From NCBI GenBank assembly GCA_964017195.1, contig OZ024892.1, forward strand, positions 18,851,389 through 18,915,388: 64,000 bases of DNA. The letters run 5' to 3'. This document shows positions 49,501 to 60,228 of the stretch, piece by piece; position 1 is the stretch's first letter, and each line of letters opens with the position of its first letter. Made by a program: the position numbers and the translations under genes. This DNA comes from Siderastrea radians (lineage: Eukaryota > Cnidaria > Anthozoa > Scleractinia > Rhizangiidae). Under the pieces are notes generated by a model, which was not told the DNA's origin, searched no databases, and saw nothing but the letters and a program-made list of their open reading frames with translations.

Positions 49501-52500
49501 CACCTAACCATACCACTGTTATGACTTGATGCTTACAAATGTTCTATATCATTGGCACAAATGGTGTAGTTGTCTAAGTTCTTCACACTCATTATACGGC
49601 AATAGCCTTTTTTTCTGTTATCTTTTGCTATTCTATGGATTTCATCTTTTATTTTTTGCATTTCTATGAATTGTTGCTTATCTCGGCAAAATATAGGATA
49701 TTTAAAATAAATTATTTTATTAAATAACTTGTCTAGTTAATTTTTTTGAATTAAATTCTCAACTTCGGTAATAATTGCTGAGGTTTTTTTTGCCATATTT
49801 TTGCGGAGAAATTTTTTTCTTTTCATTTCAGAACCTTTTAAATGCCTGCAGGACCAGACATGACATTCAATTTAATTATAAGGCAAATAGCTGATTGCTG
49901 ATAGTCTGTTAGTGGCAACTGTTAAGAAAGCTACAAATGTCATAACCCCAAAATACACTGAAACACTGGTAGCTATCTTATCATTTCTTTTATCATTTCT
50001 ATTTCTATCTCCAAGATAGATATCGTCTTTAAGTGTTTGATGATTAAGGACGTCGCCTCCAAATGCTAAGGTGTGTTTTCAAGGTTAATGACTATGCGGG
50101 CAAAAAGGTCTTAGCAAGGGCTGTTGGAAGCCAAAAAGAAAACTGGAGGTAACCACGCGTTTGTCTGAGTTAATTAAGCAGCAATGTTATTAATTAGCTC
50201 TGGAATACACAGCAGTAATGGCATCTTCTTTCCACAACAAAGCTTTATTGTATCCGAAAATTGCGTGGCTACCCCCACATTTCTCTTTGGATTCTAAAAG
50301 GACTTGCTAAGATGACCCTTTTCTCTAATAGTCATGGTCCTTATAAACAACATGTCTCACTGACCATCCCGTGATTCACAAAACATATGCGCACTAAGAA
50401 AGGGAGGCACCGTGCTTAATTGCTCAATATTCTTGTGCTCGCACTTCGTCTTTCTTACACAGCACGTGAGGAGTTGCTTACAGAGCATGCCCTCCAGTGG
50501 AACCGGAAAAAGATAGAGAAGTTGCCGCGGACTTTAGCAGATAGATATTCGAAGGTAGATTTTTTTTCTAAGATCATGATAATCAAAGTGAAGTATGTAA
50601 TGTGACAGTTTTCAGTGGCGCCACTATTACGGTTTGCCTACATTGACGACCAAAACGTTAATGCATCATCTGTAATTTTTAATCTTTCACACTCTCAGAC
50701 AAAGATGCAACTTTCCAATGCAAGGAAGGACCTTTTGGACAATCTAGAACAGCTGCACGTTTCAGAGGATGTGTTGACCACCTGGAGGGAAGAGATATAC
50801 AACGCTGCTCTAGGTAAGAAGGTCAATGGTGAAACCGGATAAGGATACGTAAAGACTGCGGCTAATATTCGATAATTTCTTGGATGTTCCTCTCCCACAT
50901 AACAGTAGTAAACAGTGAATAATGCTTGTATTAACGGTAAAAGAAAGTGTGGTCGATTAATTACTTATTTTTTGGAAGTCTATACTTCCTTTCATCAGAG
51001 TATTATATTCACTAAAGTGAGTCTGATCATAATTTTGTTACAGAGAAAGAGAAGCAGAATTCTCAGTTACAAAAAAAACCAGTCATAACCCAGAAAGAAG
51101 AGGAGTTTTTGCTAAACCTTTTGCAAAGTGCAGATGTTTCTGCAAAGCATCACGTTTTGTGTGAAGCTGCCAAGCAGCTGTATGGTAAGCAGTATGACCA
51201 GATAGTCGCAAGATCTGCAACTGGAGTCGACAGTGCTACTCCTTTAGCTGGTGGTGGTGAAAAAATCCTGCATGAGAAAGCTGTTGCACATTTTCAAAAG
51301 CAGATGGAAAGTTACCACTACTCCATTTCACAGATGGTGTACAACATGGCAAAGTTGGGAGGTGAGACCTGACGATGGTTTAGCTTTAGTTGTTATACCA
51401 CACATATCCATTTTTCTTGTTATTTAACGACTGTATCCGTTTGACTTCTATGTGAAGTGCTTCTAGACTTTTCCTTTTTTTGCTCCCTTCCATTCCTACT
51501 TAGATTCAAGTCGACAGAGACAAAAGCTTCGAACCAAGGTGTCTCGTGAAAAGGATTCTTTAAAGACAGTGGTGTCGAGTTACAACGAACTGGTTGGTGA
51601 AAGCAACACAGTTATGGCAGAGAGTATAGAGAAAGGCGATTTCCCATGGAATTTAACTGATTATCCTCTTAATGACAGTGGTATGATTGAGTTCTAATTG
51701 CAGTCCTGCTTTGAAAATAGTCTATTTCCATACTCAGATGTGTTTTTGAGTTGCCCTCGACCAACATAAATGTGTGCTCGCACTTTGTTTGAAGGGTGTA
51801 ATATTTTATTTTATAAGCAGTCCCCTTAGGTACCAAGAGATCCGTAGTGGACAAAGAGATGGAGGTGAACCGCTTCAAAGAGGAGCTTATATTATTGAAG
51901 AAGGAGATGAATGGCTTTATTTCTTTCTACAAAGATGACGTTCTGCCATCGATACAAAAGCGGAAGACTGAATTACAGGCTTCTCTGATCGGTAATGGCC
52001 CTTAGTAGCCTTTAGGGACCTTTAGTGTCTTTAAGTTGACATTTCTATGAGTACAAAAGTATGCGCATTTTTTAAATTAACAAAATTTTTTTGTTGACCT
52101 CTACTGAGTGTAGAGAAATTTGACCCTCACCAGCTGTATTCAGTGCCCCTATCAACTGAACTGTATTGTTGCCGATATTATTTTACGATGCTCGGGATAG
52201 AATTTAGGTGTTACTTGTTATTATTCTCTCATTGTGCTTTAAGTAATTTTAACTATGCCGTCGACAACCGATGTAATATCTCTTATTAGCTATGTGTTTT
52301 TGCAAGCCTTGCTGTTACTCATTTCCTTTGCACACTGTTTCTTAGATATTTCTTCCCATGAAGTTGACTTGGAGAGTTGCACTAGTGGAAGTGAAATCGG
52401 ATCAGTGGACACAGTAGGACTTTTTTCATATTCTGCTTTGTCGCATGCTTTAATATGAAAAAAAAAATGCTTTTCTCTTAGATAGCTGCCTTCAAATCAA

Positions 52501-53836
52501 AAGTTAGGACAGCATGATTTTCCTATATTTTCCATTGTTATACACTGCGGCAAATCCGCCCGCCTAACCTTCTAATTGTAGAACAGACTATTGCTTGTTC
52601 CATTTTCATGCTATATAAATTGTTCCGTATTCATAATCTGCTGTCCATGGCTGCCAAAGATTCCAGTGATCAATTGACGATTTCCGTTTATGTATGCATA
52701 CCTTTATGTCGTTCTTTGTGAATTATTACATTTCTAACAAAATTGAAAACTTTCAGGTGTAACAGTTAAACAGCTTTTTATTAATAAAGGTCTAAACACA
52801 CAGAATATTGGAGTCTTGGCTGCGCCATGCCGATGAGACCCAACAGGTCGAAACAGCAAGCAATTTAGTTGTCTTTTGAATCTCTTCTCTCTTTGAGCAG
52901 GTTGTTAAAGGACAAATTTCGCTACTTGAGCAAGGGAAGGAGTTCGCCCTGAAGCAAATCGCAGCAGGTCTTACTGCATTTGCGTCTGTGCTATCAGACG
53001 AGTTGCATTCTTTTCGAGACTTGGCCATTGAAGCTACAGGCGACGCAGTAGAATTTGAAGATGACACCGAGCCTGGAGATGAGTCTGAGGCCGAGGATGA
53101 CGAGGACGACCATGACGATCAAGAAAGGATTCAGCTAGAGGACAAAGTTACAGAAGCCGCCCCAGACGATAACTTGGTAGCTTACTTTGACAGAATTGTC
53201 GACGAGCTAAATACTTTACCTTCATTAAATGAAGAACTTATAAACGAGGAAATATGTGCCTGGTATTTCCCTCCAGAAATAAGCCAGAGCACTTTCAATG
53301 GCCGCAATGGAAGCAACGCGTGCAGCATGATTTCTATTTTAGCTGCGTATTTTTTTGCAAGAAGTCGCCTAGAGATTCCAAAAGGAGGGGTACTTTCTTC
53401 CGAATTTGTAAAAACATTCTGCGGCTGTATCGAGTTAGGCAATAGAATGTATGATTTGTGTCGCCACGGTCTACCGAACCGGTATTTGTCAATTGAAGAA
53501 GCTGCCGCTCTGCTATCCTTCACAGATATGTCTACAGCTGGGCCCTTGCCTGTAAGACTGGAAGACGAGCACGAGTTGTCTACAGTTTGCGGCCAGTTAG
53601 GTACCCTGTCAGAAAATAGGACCTACTTTGCAAGTATTGTCATTGACGAGAAGACGTCTATTTTCATACTTTCTCCACCCCATGTTTTGTATATCGATTC
53701 CCATCTTCATGGAATTTATGGTGCTGTTGTAGTTAAAGGCACCTATTCTAACTTGAGTGACTTCTGTAAATTTGTCTGGAAATTGGAATCCCATGGAAAA
53801 AGTACTTACGGAAATCTGCATATTTTAATATTTTAA
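43706..53836 (+). CDS. KDZ transposase-like protein fused to a cysteine-protease-like domain (17 exons)
   Basis: Exons: 43706-43718, 43799-44080, 44527-44583, 44704-45075, 45957-46064, 46332-46570, 46788-46966, 47425-47521, 47935-48276, 49192-49309, 50463-50554, 50699-50813, 51044-51361, 51504-51680, 51821-51991, 52346-52413, 52901-53836. All phases agree and the sum is 3684 nt (1227 residues), which supports the model. Order: basic N-terminus; B-box-like and further Cys pairs (177-292); KDZ core with candidate acidic residues D404 (HVDGN), D526 (WYDVVC) and E580/E583 (GEEVEQ); helical region (about 600-910); acidic stretch (about 966-992); protease-like domain with C1057 and the D1182/H1184 pair. 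KDZ enzymes move DNA transposons. Whether this copy is a live transposon or a host gene is open. I find no terminal inverted repeats around it. The exon 3 donor and exon 15 acceptor each have an alternative. Confidence 0.85.
46788..49309 (+). CDS. KDZ-protease gene, exons 7-10: KDZ catalytic core
   Basis: Exon 7 has a CPPC pair and HVDGNMKLYRFKSAG (first Asp). Exon 9 has NLCETGLEIAGCRHS, the ETG...CRH signature of KDZ proteins, and FFWYDVVCKFWPW (second Asp) followed by MHAKAHSWSC. Exon 10 has GGRWQNGASATTGEEVEQIN (Glu) and SHFSRLGTSTKHMLPE. This D-D-E order is that of KDZ transposases with an RNase H-like fold. All three candidate acidic residues are present, so catalysis is plausible. Confidence 0.85.
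47083..47148. repeat. (GAT)n microsatellite in intron 7
   Basis: About 20 GAT/GAC units with few interruptions, within intron 7 of the KDZ-protease gene. Confidence 0.9.
48453..48533 (+). other. possible alternative terminal exon in intron 9
   Basis: A good acceptor (TTTTATAG) is followed by an in-phase frame YGNDDVNSAGQKCREEWDVF and RHNFTQ, then TGA. Used instead of exon 10, it would end the protein before the catalytic Glu. It may equally be a chance frame. Confidence 0.3.
50044..50419. mobile_element. TTAA-flanked MITE, family 1 copy B, in KDZ-protease intron 10
   Basis: The ends are TTAAGGACGTCGCCTCC and GGGAGGCACCGTGCTTAA. The interior shares GTAACCACGC, AAGCCAAAAAGAAAA and CTTGCTAAGAT with the copy at 20842-21243. 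Its right end lies 43 bp before exon 11, so the branch-point region is at or beside the insertion. Confidence 0.8.
50463..51991 (+). CDS. KDZ-protease gene, exons 11-15: helical region
   Basis: Exons 11-15 encode charged, helix-prone sequence typical of the region after a KDZ core: REELLTEHALQWNRKKIEKL, RKDLLDNLEQLHVSEDVLTT, HEKAVAHFQKQMESYHYSIS, RQRQKLRTKVSREKDSLKTV and NRFKEELILLKKEMNGFISF. Several heptad-like stretches suggest coiled coil. At exon 15 two acceptors 9 nt apart (exon from 51821 or 51830) are both in frame. Confidence 0.8.
52901..53836 (+). CDS. KDZ-protease gene, exon 17: acidic stretch and cysteine-protease-like domain
   Basis: A single large exon of 311 codons plus stop. 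It opens with a helix (VVKGQISLLEQGKEFALKQI), then an acidic run (EFEDDTEPGDESEAEDDEDD), then about 210 residues that look like a papain-fold cysteine peptidase. NGRNGSNACSMISILAAYFF offers the nucleophile Cys at a helix start with Asn before it, and VLYIDSHLHGIYGA offers an Asp-x-His pair on a strand, the usual layout in OTU, Ulp and viral deubiquitinase-type peptidases. It could act on ubiquitin or a ubiquitin-like tag, but the substrate is unknown. The stop is followed by AT-rich sequence. A further small 3' exon cannot be excluded. Confidence 0.75.
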   Translation, partial: VVKGQISLLEQGKEFALKQIAAGLTAFASVLSDELHSFRDLAIEATGDAVEFEDDTEPGDESEAEDDEDDHDDQERIQLEDKVTEAAPDDNLVAYFDRIVDELNTLPSLNEELINEEICAWYFPPEISQSTFNGRNGSNACSMISILAAYFFARSRLEIPKGGVLSSEFVKTFCGCIELGNRMYDLCRHGLPNRYLSIEEAAALLSFTDMSTAGPLPVRLEDEHELSTVCGQLGTLSENRTYFASIVIDEKTSIFILSPPHVLYIDSHLHGIYGAVVVKGTYSNLSDFCKFVWKLESHGKSTYGNLHILIF

Positions 53837-54420
53837 TAATTTCTCTTTTGGACAAGGAAGTTTTAGTAAAGGGGAGTTGGCTTGACCATTCTCGACTATA
53901 CTATCGGCCTATTTATTTATTTTTCATATTTCCAGTTGCCTCCTTTTCATTGAGGAAACGCGACTTGTTGATGAGGGGTATTTGCAACCCTGTATTAACT
54001 GAAGAGCCTTTGTCGTGGCTAATCAAACAGGCACAGCCAACTTCCATTTATCTTGAAACAACTTACCCTTAACTATTAGATAAATGTTGTGCTGACGTTG
54101 GAAACAATTTTGAAAGGTGTGTACGTAAAGTAACTGGCAAGGCAGTGAGTCGCTTGGTAAATGACATTTTAAGAAGTACCACATTAAATAAGTGGCAAGT
54201 CCTCGAAAGTGTTTTTCTGTGCAATATTTTTTTTTAATTTAAGCATTGCAGCAATGCCTCCTTACGTACTGTTTCAGTTTGACCTCTGCTTGCGAACACC
54301 TTTCGAAAACGCGGACACCCTCACCAAGGTCCTGGCAATTCCCCTTCTAAACTCCGCATTTATAACTTTCCCTTGGCGGACACCTCTCGTCGGCGGAGGA
54401 GGTGGGGGGGACAGGGGGGT
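53837..54420. other. 3' flank of the KDZ-protease gene
   Basis: No canonical AATAAA was found close to the stop; AAATAAG occurs at about 54184. A frame at 53848-54072 follows a TTTCCAG acceptor-like site but has no clear partner donor. Confidence 0.35.
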
Positions 54421-54655
54421 TTGAACCTCCCACTTCCCGTACCCTTTAATCCCGGTTCCCGCCCTGTATTTTTTGGCTCCCGCCCCTTTGCATTTTTTCG
54501 ATTGCGAAACATTGCGCAATGTTGCGTAATTTTCCCCTTTTTCTCCCGCTTCCCGCCACCTTGGGAATCCCGCTTCCCGCCCCCTCTTCTCCCGCCTCCC
54601 GTACACCTCCCGCCCCCTTTTCTCCCGGTCTCCCGCCCCCCTGTCCCCCCCCCAC
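54420..54655. repeat. C-rich low-complexity block, CTCCCGC-type units
   Basis: Repeated TCCCGC(C/T), CCCGCTTCCCGCC and CTCCCGCC units with almost no G outside CG. All reading frames give low-complexity protein on both strands, so the long frames here are artefacts. Confidence 0.75.
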
Positions 54656-54954
54656 GAGGAGGGCACCAATTTAAGGTCCGTAGAAGGTAAAATAACCTTG
54701 CGTAGGCGGAAAACACTAAAGATAAGGCCAAGCTGTCAGACAGTACGGTTGCCTTAGGGGAGACTTCCCAACGCTATTTTTAACCGACTCGCGACACAGA
54801 TGTGAGATGTTGCACCCCGGTGTTGCACACCATTCGCTAGTTTCTATTAACGCTGATACCTCTTTGCATGTATCCTTTCCAAATCGCAACCTTAGACTTA
54901 ATCCTAATCAAAATTTTGCTTAACTATGGCCATAATTTGCCTTAAAACTCCCCT

Positions 54955-57270
54955 GTCTGAAGACCGTCAAGATTAAACTCACCCCAGATTCACACAATTT
55001 TCATGCGTCGTGCCATACTTCTTATTCTAGCAAATAATCCCAGTTTTCACTAACTTGACGTAAACCTCTACTGTATGACGACCGTTACAGCTAAACTCGT
55101 CCCAGGTTCACACAATTTTCTTGTGCTTCCCCAAACTTGAAATGTTATGCCAAATAATCCCAGTTTTCGCTAATTTTGCCGTGAAACTGTACTGTTCGAA
55201 GACCGTCGAGACTAAACTTACCCCATATTAACACAGTTTTCATGTGTTGGCCCAAACTTGAGATGTTATGCCAAATAATCCCAGTTTTCCCTAATTTGCG
55301 GTGAAACTGTACTGTTCGAAGACCGTCGAGACTAAACTCACCCGATATGAACACAATTTTCATGTGTTGGCCCAAACTTGAGATGTTATGCCAAATAATC
55401 CCAGTTTTCCCTAATTTGCCGTGAAACTGTACTGTTCGAAGACCGTCGAGACTAAACTTACCCGATATTAATACAATTTTCATGTGTTGGCCCAAACTTG
55501 AGATGTTCTGCCAAATAATCCCAGTTTTCCCTAATTTGCCGTGAAACTGTACTGTTCGAAGACCGTCGAGACTAAACTTACCCGATATTAACACAATTTT
55601 CATGTGTTGGCCCAAACTTGAGATGTTATGCCAAATAATCCCAGTTTTCCCTAATTTGCCGTGAAACTGTACTGTTCGAAGACCGTCGAGACTAAACTTA
55701 CCCGATATTAACACAATTTTCATGTGTTGGCCCAAACTTGAGATGTTCTGCCAAATAATCCCAGTTTTCCCTAATTTGCGGTGAAACTGTACTGTTCGAA
55801 GACCGTCGAGACTAAACTTACCCGATATTAACACAATTTTCATGTGTTGGCCCAAACTTGAGATGTTATGCCAAATAATCCCAGTTTTCCCTAATTTGCC
55901 GTGAAACTGTACTGTTCGAAGACCGTCGAGACTAAACTCACCCGATATGAACACAATTTTCATGTGTTGGCCCAAACTTGAGATGTTATGCCAAATAATC
56001 CCAGTTTTCCCTAATTTGCCGTGAAACTGTACTGTTCGAAGACCGTCGAGACTAAACTTACCCGATATTAACACAATTTTCATGTGTTGGCCCAAACTTG
56101 AGATGTTCTGCCAAATAATCCCAGTTTTCCCTAATTTGCGGTGAAACTGTACTGTTCGAAGACCGTCGAGACTAAACTTACCCGATATTAGCACAATTTT
56201 CATGTGTTGGCCCAAACTTGAGATGTTCTGCCAAATAACCCCAGTTTTCTCTTATTTGCCGTGAAACTGTACTGTTCGAAGACCGTCGAGACTAAACTCA
56301 CCCGATATTAACACAATTTTCATGTGTTGGCCCAAACTTGAGATGTTATGCCAAATAATCCCAGTTTTCCCTAATTTGCCGTGAAACTGTACTGTTCGAA
56401 GACCGTCGAGACTAAACTTACCCGATATTAACACAATTTTCATGTGTTGGCCCAAACTTGAGATGTTCTGCCAAATAATCCCAGTTTTCCCTAATTTGCG
56501 GTGAAACTGTACTGTTCGAAGACCGTCGAGACTAAACTTACCCGATATTAGCACAATTTTCATGTGTTGGCCCAAACTTGAGATGTTCTGCCAAATAACC
56601 CCAGTTTTCTCTTATTTGCCGTGAAACTGTACTGTTCGAAGACCGTCGAGACTAAACTCACCCGATATTAACACAATTTTCATGTGTTGGCCCAAACTTG
56701 AGATGTTATGCCAAATAATCCCAGTTTTCCCTAATTTGCCGTGAAACTGTACTGTTCGAAGACCGTCGAGACTAAACTTACCCGATATTAACACAATTTT
56801 CATGTGTTGGCCCAAACTTGAGATGTTCTGCCAAATAATCCCAGTTTTCCCTAATTTGCCGTGAAACTGTACTGTTCGAAGACCGTCGAAACTAGACTTA
56901 CCCGATATTAGCACAATTTTCATGTGTTGGCCCAAACTTGAGATGTTCTGCCAAATAACCCCAGTTTTCTCTTATTTGCCGTGAAACTGTACTGTTCGAA
57001 GACCGTCGAGACTAAACTCACCCGATATTAACACAATTTTCATGTGTTGGCCCAAACTTGAGATGTTATGCCAAATAATCCCAGTTTTCCCTAATTTGCC
57101 GTGAAACTGTACTGTTCGAAGACCGTCGAGACTAAACTCACCCGATATGAACACAATTTTCATGTGTTGGCCCAAACTTGAGATGTTCTGCCAAATAATC
57201 CCAGTTTTCCCTAATTTGCCGTGAAACTGTACTGTTCGAAGACCGTCGAGACTAAACTCACCCTAGGTTC
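54955..57270. repeat. 120-bp satellite array with a 360-bp higher-order period
   Basis: About 19 tandem copies. Each 120-bp unit contains AGATGTT(A/C)TGCCAAATAA, CCCAGTTTTC, GTGAAACTGTACTGTTCGAA, GACCGTCGAGACTAAACT and ATTTTCATGTGTTGGCCC. The first two copies (54955-55200) are diverged. From 56161 three unit variants repeat in fixed order every 360 bp: the CCAAATAACCCC/TCTCTTATTTG variant occurs at 56221, 56581 and 56941. Earlier, blocks at 55261 and 55861 resemble each other over 600 bp. Because 120 is a multiple of 3, the minus strand shows long open frames with a 40-residue period. I read these as a by-product of the repeat. Confidence 0.95.
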
Positions 57271-57489
57271 ACACGGTCAGTCCACAAAAAAAGAAATACT
57301 ACTCATGCGCTAGTTGTTAAACGCGAGCATCATTAATTTCAATTTCCGTGTATGGTAGCAACGTTCCCCACCCATAGCTTGAGAACCCCACTCCAAGGTT
57401 TATTGCCAACCACATCTGACAAAGTCTAGATGGGGAATGCCACATCGTCTCATAACCTTGAAATTATAAAAAAAGACGTTTTCTGTTCT

Positions 57490-57860
57490 CATGACCTAAC
57501 CTTTTGACCTTTGACCTTGAAACTTGGTGGCCAAAATGTCCAAGATGCGTGCACTTAGGTCAAGAGGTACTTAATTCAAAGGTCAAAAGCCAAGGTCATG
57601 AAACATATTTTTCCATCTCCCGACCTTACATTTTGACCTTTGACCTTGTCGCACATGTATGTTAGGTGCCTTTCCGTTGTTAATAGTTTGTGAAATTTCC
57701 AAGGTCAGAGGTTAAAATCAAAGGTCAGAAGGGTGAAAAATATAGGTTTTTATATCCTCCTGACCTTTGATTATGACCTTTGACCTTCAAAGTTAATGTG
57801 GTGAATACTCTCAAACATGCAATTCATGTGTGAAAAGAACAAGGTCAAAGGTCAAAACCA
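57490..57860. repeat. cluster of AGGTCA/TGACCT half-sites
   Basis: At least eleven AGGTCA or TGACCT hexamers in 370 bp. Several form direct repeats with one spacer (TGACCTTTGACCT at about 57505, 57635 and 57775; AGGTCAAAGGTCA at 57842). They alternate in orientation, giving palindromic pairs about 60-100 bp apart. DR1 is the classic binding pattern of RXR, HNF4 and COUP-TF nuclear receptors. It may also be a decayed foldback repeat family. Confidence 0.65.
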
Positions 57861-58207
57861 AAGGCTATGACGGCCAGTAATATAAGCATATTTTTGGTGT
57901 TTGCATAATTAATGAGGCACTTTGTGTAGCCAATATCTTCAAATCGCTTTGCTAGAACGAGTTCAGGTTCACGTCGTCTTTACATCCATTCAAACACCAT
58001 TTGGTGCAATAGAAATATTGAAGTTTTTTTAAAGAACGTGCGCTATACAACTTTTCCCGTATGCATCGTTTGAAAAAAGGTCTTTTCTTACGATGTGTGG
58101 CAGTATGAACACTTCAAGTATTAGAAGAAGTGTTTATGTTTATGTATACTAGCTCACGAGGAAAAATTAAACGCTCTCGTAGCAAAAGTGAGTTTCAGAT
58201 GTTTTCA

Positions 58208-58255
58208 TTGATTTCCGTCCGCCATGTTGGTGTTCCTCGAAAGGACACCAAAATG
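58208..58255. repeat. short hairpin (CGCCATGTTGGTGT)
   Basis: CGCCATGTTGGTGT and ACACCAAAATGGCG form a 14-bp imperfect stem. No gene context. Confidence 0.4.
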
Positions 58256-58320
58256 GCGTCTGCAACAGGTGATAACTAAGATTGAAAATCGTTTGTGAAC
58301 ATAGAAAACTAATGAAGTGT

Positions 58321-58520
58321 GATGCTGGCCAAAGTATATTTCAGTATTCTACAGCCAGAGAGTGGAACAGCCTCCTAAATCCAATTAACACCCTAACGTT
58401 CAGTCGCCATTTTGAATTCTAGTAACTACTATAGTTATATTCATATCAGCGGCCATTTCACCGTGTCGGAAGACACATCTTTTTCAGTCTAAATGAAGCT
58501 TTTACTTACTTTACTTACAT
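58321..58520 (+). pseudogene. LINE ORF2 C-terminal remnant with 3' tail
   Basis: The frame ending at TAG (58420-58422) reads SIFQYSTAREWNSLLNPINT and LTFSRHFEF. It matches the AxxWNSLP...F...L region at the C-terminus of non-LTR retrotransposon ORF2, also seen in the larger LINE at about 26020. About 80 bp later comes CTTTTACTTACTTTACTTAC, a LINE-type 3' tail. It is a strongly 5'-truncated insertion. Confidence 0.7.
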
Positions 58521-58522
58521 TT

Positions 58523-60228
58523 TCTTCAAGTTGTCACAGTATAACTCGTTGAATTATTACACTCCATATAATTGAACGAAAAACAATTATACCCTCATTG
58601 CCCTATTTTATACGCGCACCGCACTGGGAGTTTTACGTTTTCACTCGGATTAGCTTGGCTCATAGTCAGTGGTGAAGAATCTAGAGACTTCTCCAGAGAG
58701 CTGTTTTAAAATGGGAGAGTTGCATGAACCTGAAAACACCATTAACTATGACATCGTCAAAAACTTCACACAAGTCTTTTGGGCAAATCAGACAACCATC
58801 GAGTGTAGCAAGGGAAAGATCATTTAATGATTATTGAAGTATTATTCAATACTTAACATGTATTATATAACAAGTAATAACAGAAACTCATAAGGTAATA
58901 ACTAATAAGTATTATTTAATTATTATTTAATACGTAATATTATTTAAGTGATCTAACAGTACTTCTTCTCAACAATATCACCTCCTCACAACATTCCTCA
59001 TTTGAGTTCGACATTCCATAACCACTTACAACAAAGGAAGTAAAAGATAAAAAGATCAAACAAAATAACGTATATACTAATACACCACACATGCATTAAG
59101 TATACAGTACCTATGTAGACACCGGTAACTAACAGATATAATCAAAACCAGACATTAAAAATAGAAATATTTCTGTGCACCGTGGCACTGACTAGTGTGT
59201 AGTGTAGGAAACGTTTAGCAAGAAGAGAACGTTCTACAAAAAGGCGCGTAAACCCGGGACATCAGTGTGTCTTTTACCGCGTTTTGGCCGCCAAGAAATA
59301 CTGAACTTATGAGTAAGACGACCTACAACTCAAAACACACTTACTGCGCCAGCTTAAACAAAACACACTGTAAGCCTGTCAGTTCTGATACGCTAAAATT
59401 TCTGAATTGACATCCGATGAAAAGAAAACTCTGTCCCTTGTTTCTTGTTTCGTACAAATTAAGTTCACTGTATGAAGTGAAAACCTCTATATTGACACTC
59501 ACGTTGCAGAGACCAAAAAAAAATTGAACCAAACCGAGACTTAACTAAACTTTAACCTCAAGATAATGCAAGCGATAAAAGTGACTGGATACAATACACT
59601 GTATGGCCTTGATATTGCCTGGTCTACAATGGGCACTTCCGCCACTTGAAAGCAACATATATGTACCATGAACAATCATTACTTCAAGGAGTCAAGTCGA
59701 ATATTTAAGAAACCACGACGACGATAGTAAAGAAAACGCCACAGCAGCACAATACTCGATTAGAGAAGCAACGGCTCTGCACGTGTGCCATACATTTTGG
59801 TACATATCTTTGCCGCTCTAAGCAAAACAATGATGAATTTTGCTTGCCCCTCATAGAGGCGAACGCAATTCGTACAAATTCACCTCCTGGATATCAAATG
59901 CACAGGACTACGAATGTGTGAACTTGCGTTGGGCGATGTTCATATTTTCGTCGTTGTCGTGGTTGGTTATCCCTATTTAGCCTGGGATTGTCTGGAGCTT
60001 CCATTTAAGGCAAAAAATTCCCAAAAAAAAGAAAGTGGCTGTCAAAATTTCCTTGCCATGAAAACGCGAAGTCAAAGTCGCTTGCAAAGTCACGCGAAAA
60101 AATGTCAGGTACATTGCGGGAAAAGTCGCAAAGGTATGTTGTGTTTTCCCTGGAATACTTACATAAGAGTTTACGAAGGTTCAGTGTCAGTCCCTCCACC
60201 CAGGCTTAATAAGGTCAAGGTCCCTATT
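58523..60228. other. intergenic, no gene seen
   Basis: An AT-rich low-complexity stretch with TTATTTAAT-type units lies at about 58825-58945. Open frames at 59341-59532 (minus) and 59914-60231 (plus) show no recognisable domain and lack splice context. Confidence 0.4.

Noticed and set aside
53848..54072. Additional exon of the KDZ-protease gene
   Set aside because: An acceptor-like TTTCCAG precedes it, but the upstream frame already ends naturally at 53836 and no strong donor lies before that stop. Possible but unsupported.
54274..54731. Gly/Arg-rich and Pro-rich proteins on both strands
   Set aside because: Products of the CTCCCGC low-complexity block; every frame is open because stop codons are depleted.
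55145..57175. Long minus-strand open frames with a 40-residue repeat (356, 107, 107 and 67 codons)
   Set aside because: They are the 120-bp satellite translated. A period divisible by three keeps any stop-free frame open, and one satellite variant puts a stop in the frame every 360 bp. No promoter, splice site or codon signal supports a protein.
55141..57260. CRISPR-like regular repetition
   Set aside because: The whole 120-bp unit repeats head-to-tail with no unique spacers, and the locus is eukaryotic.
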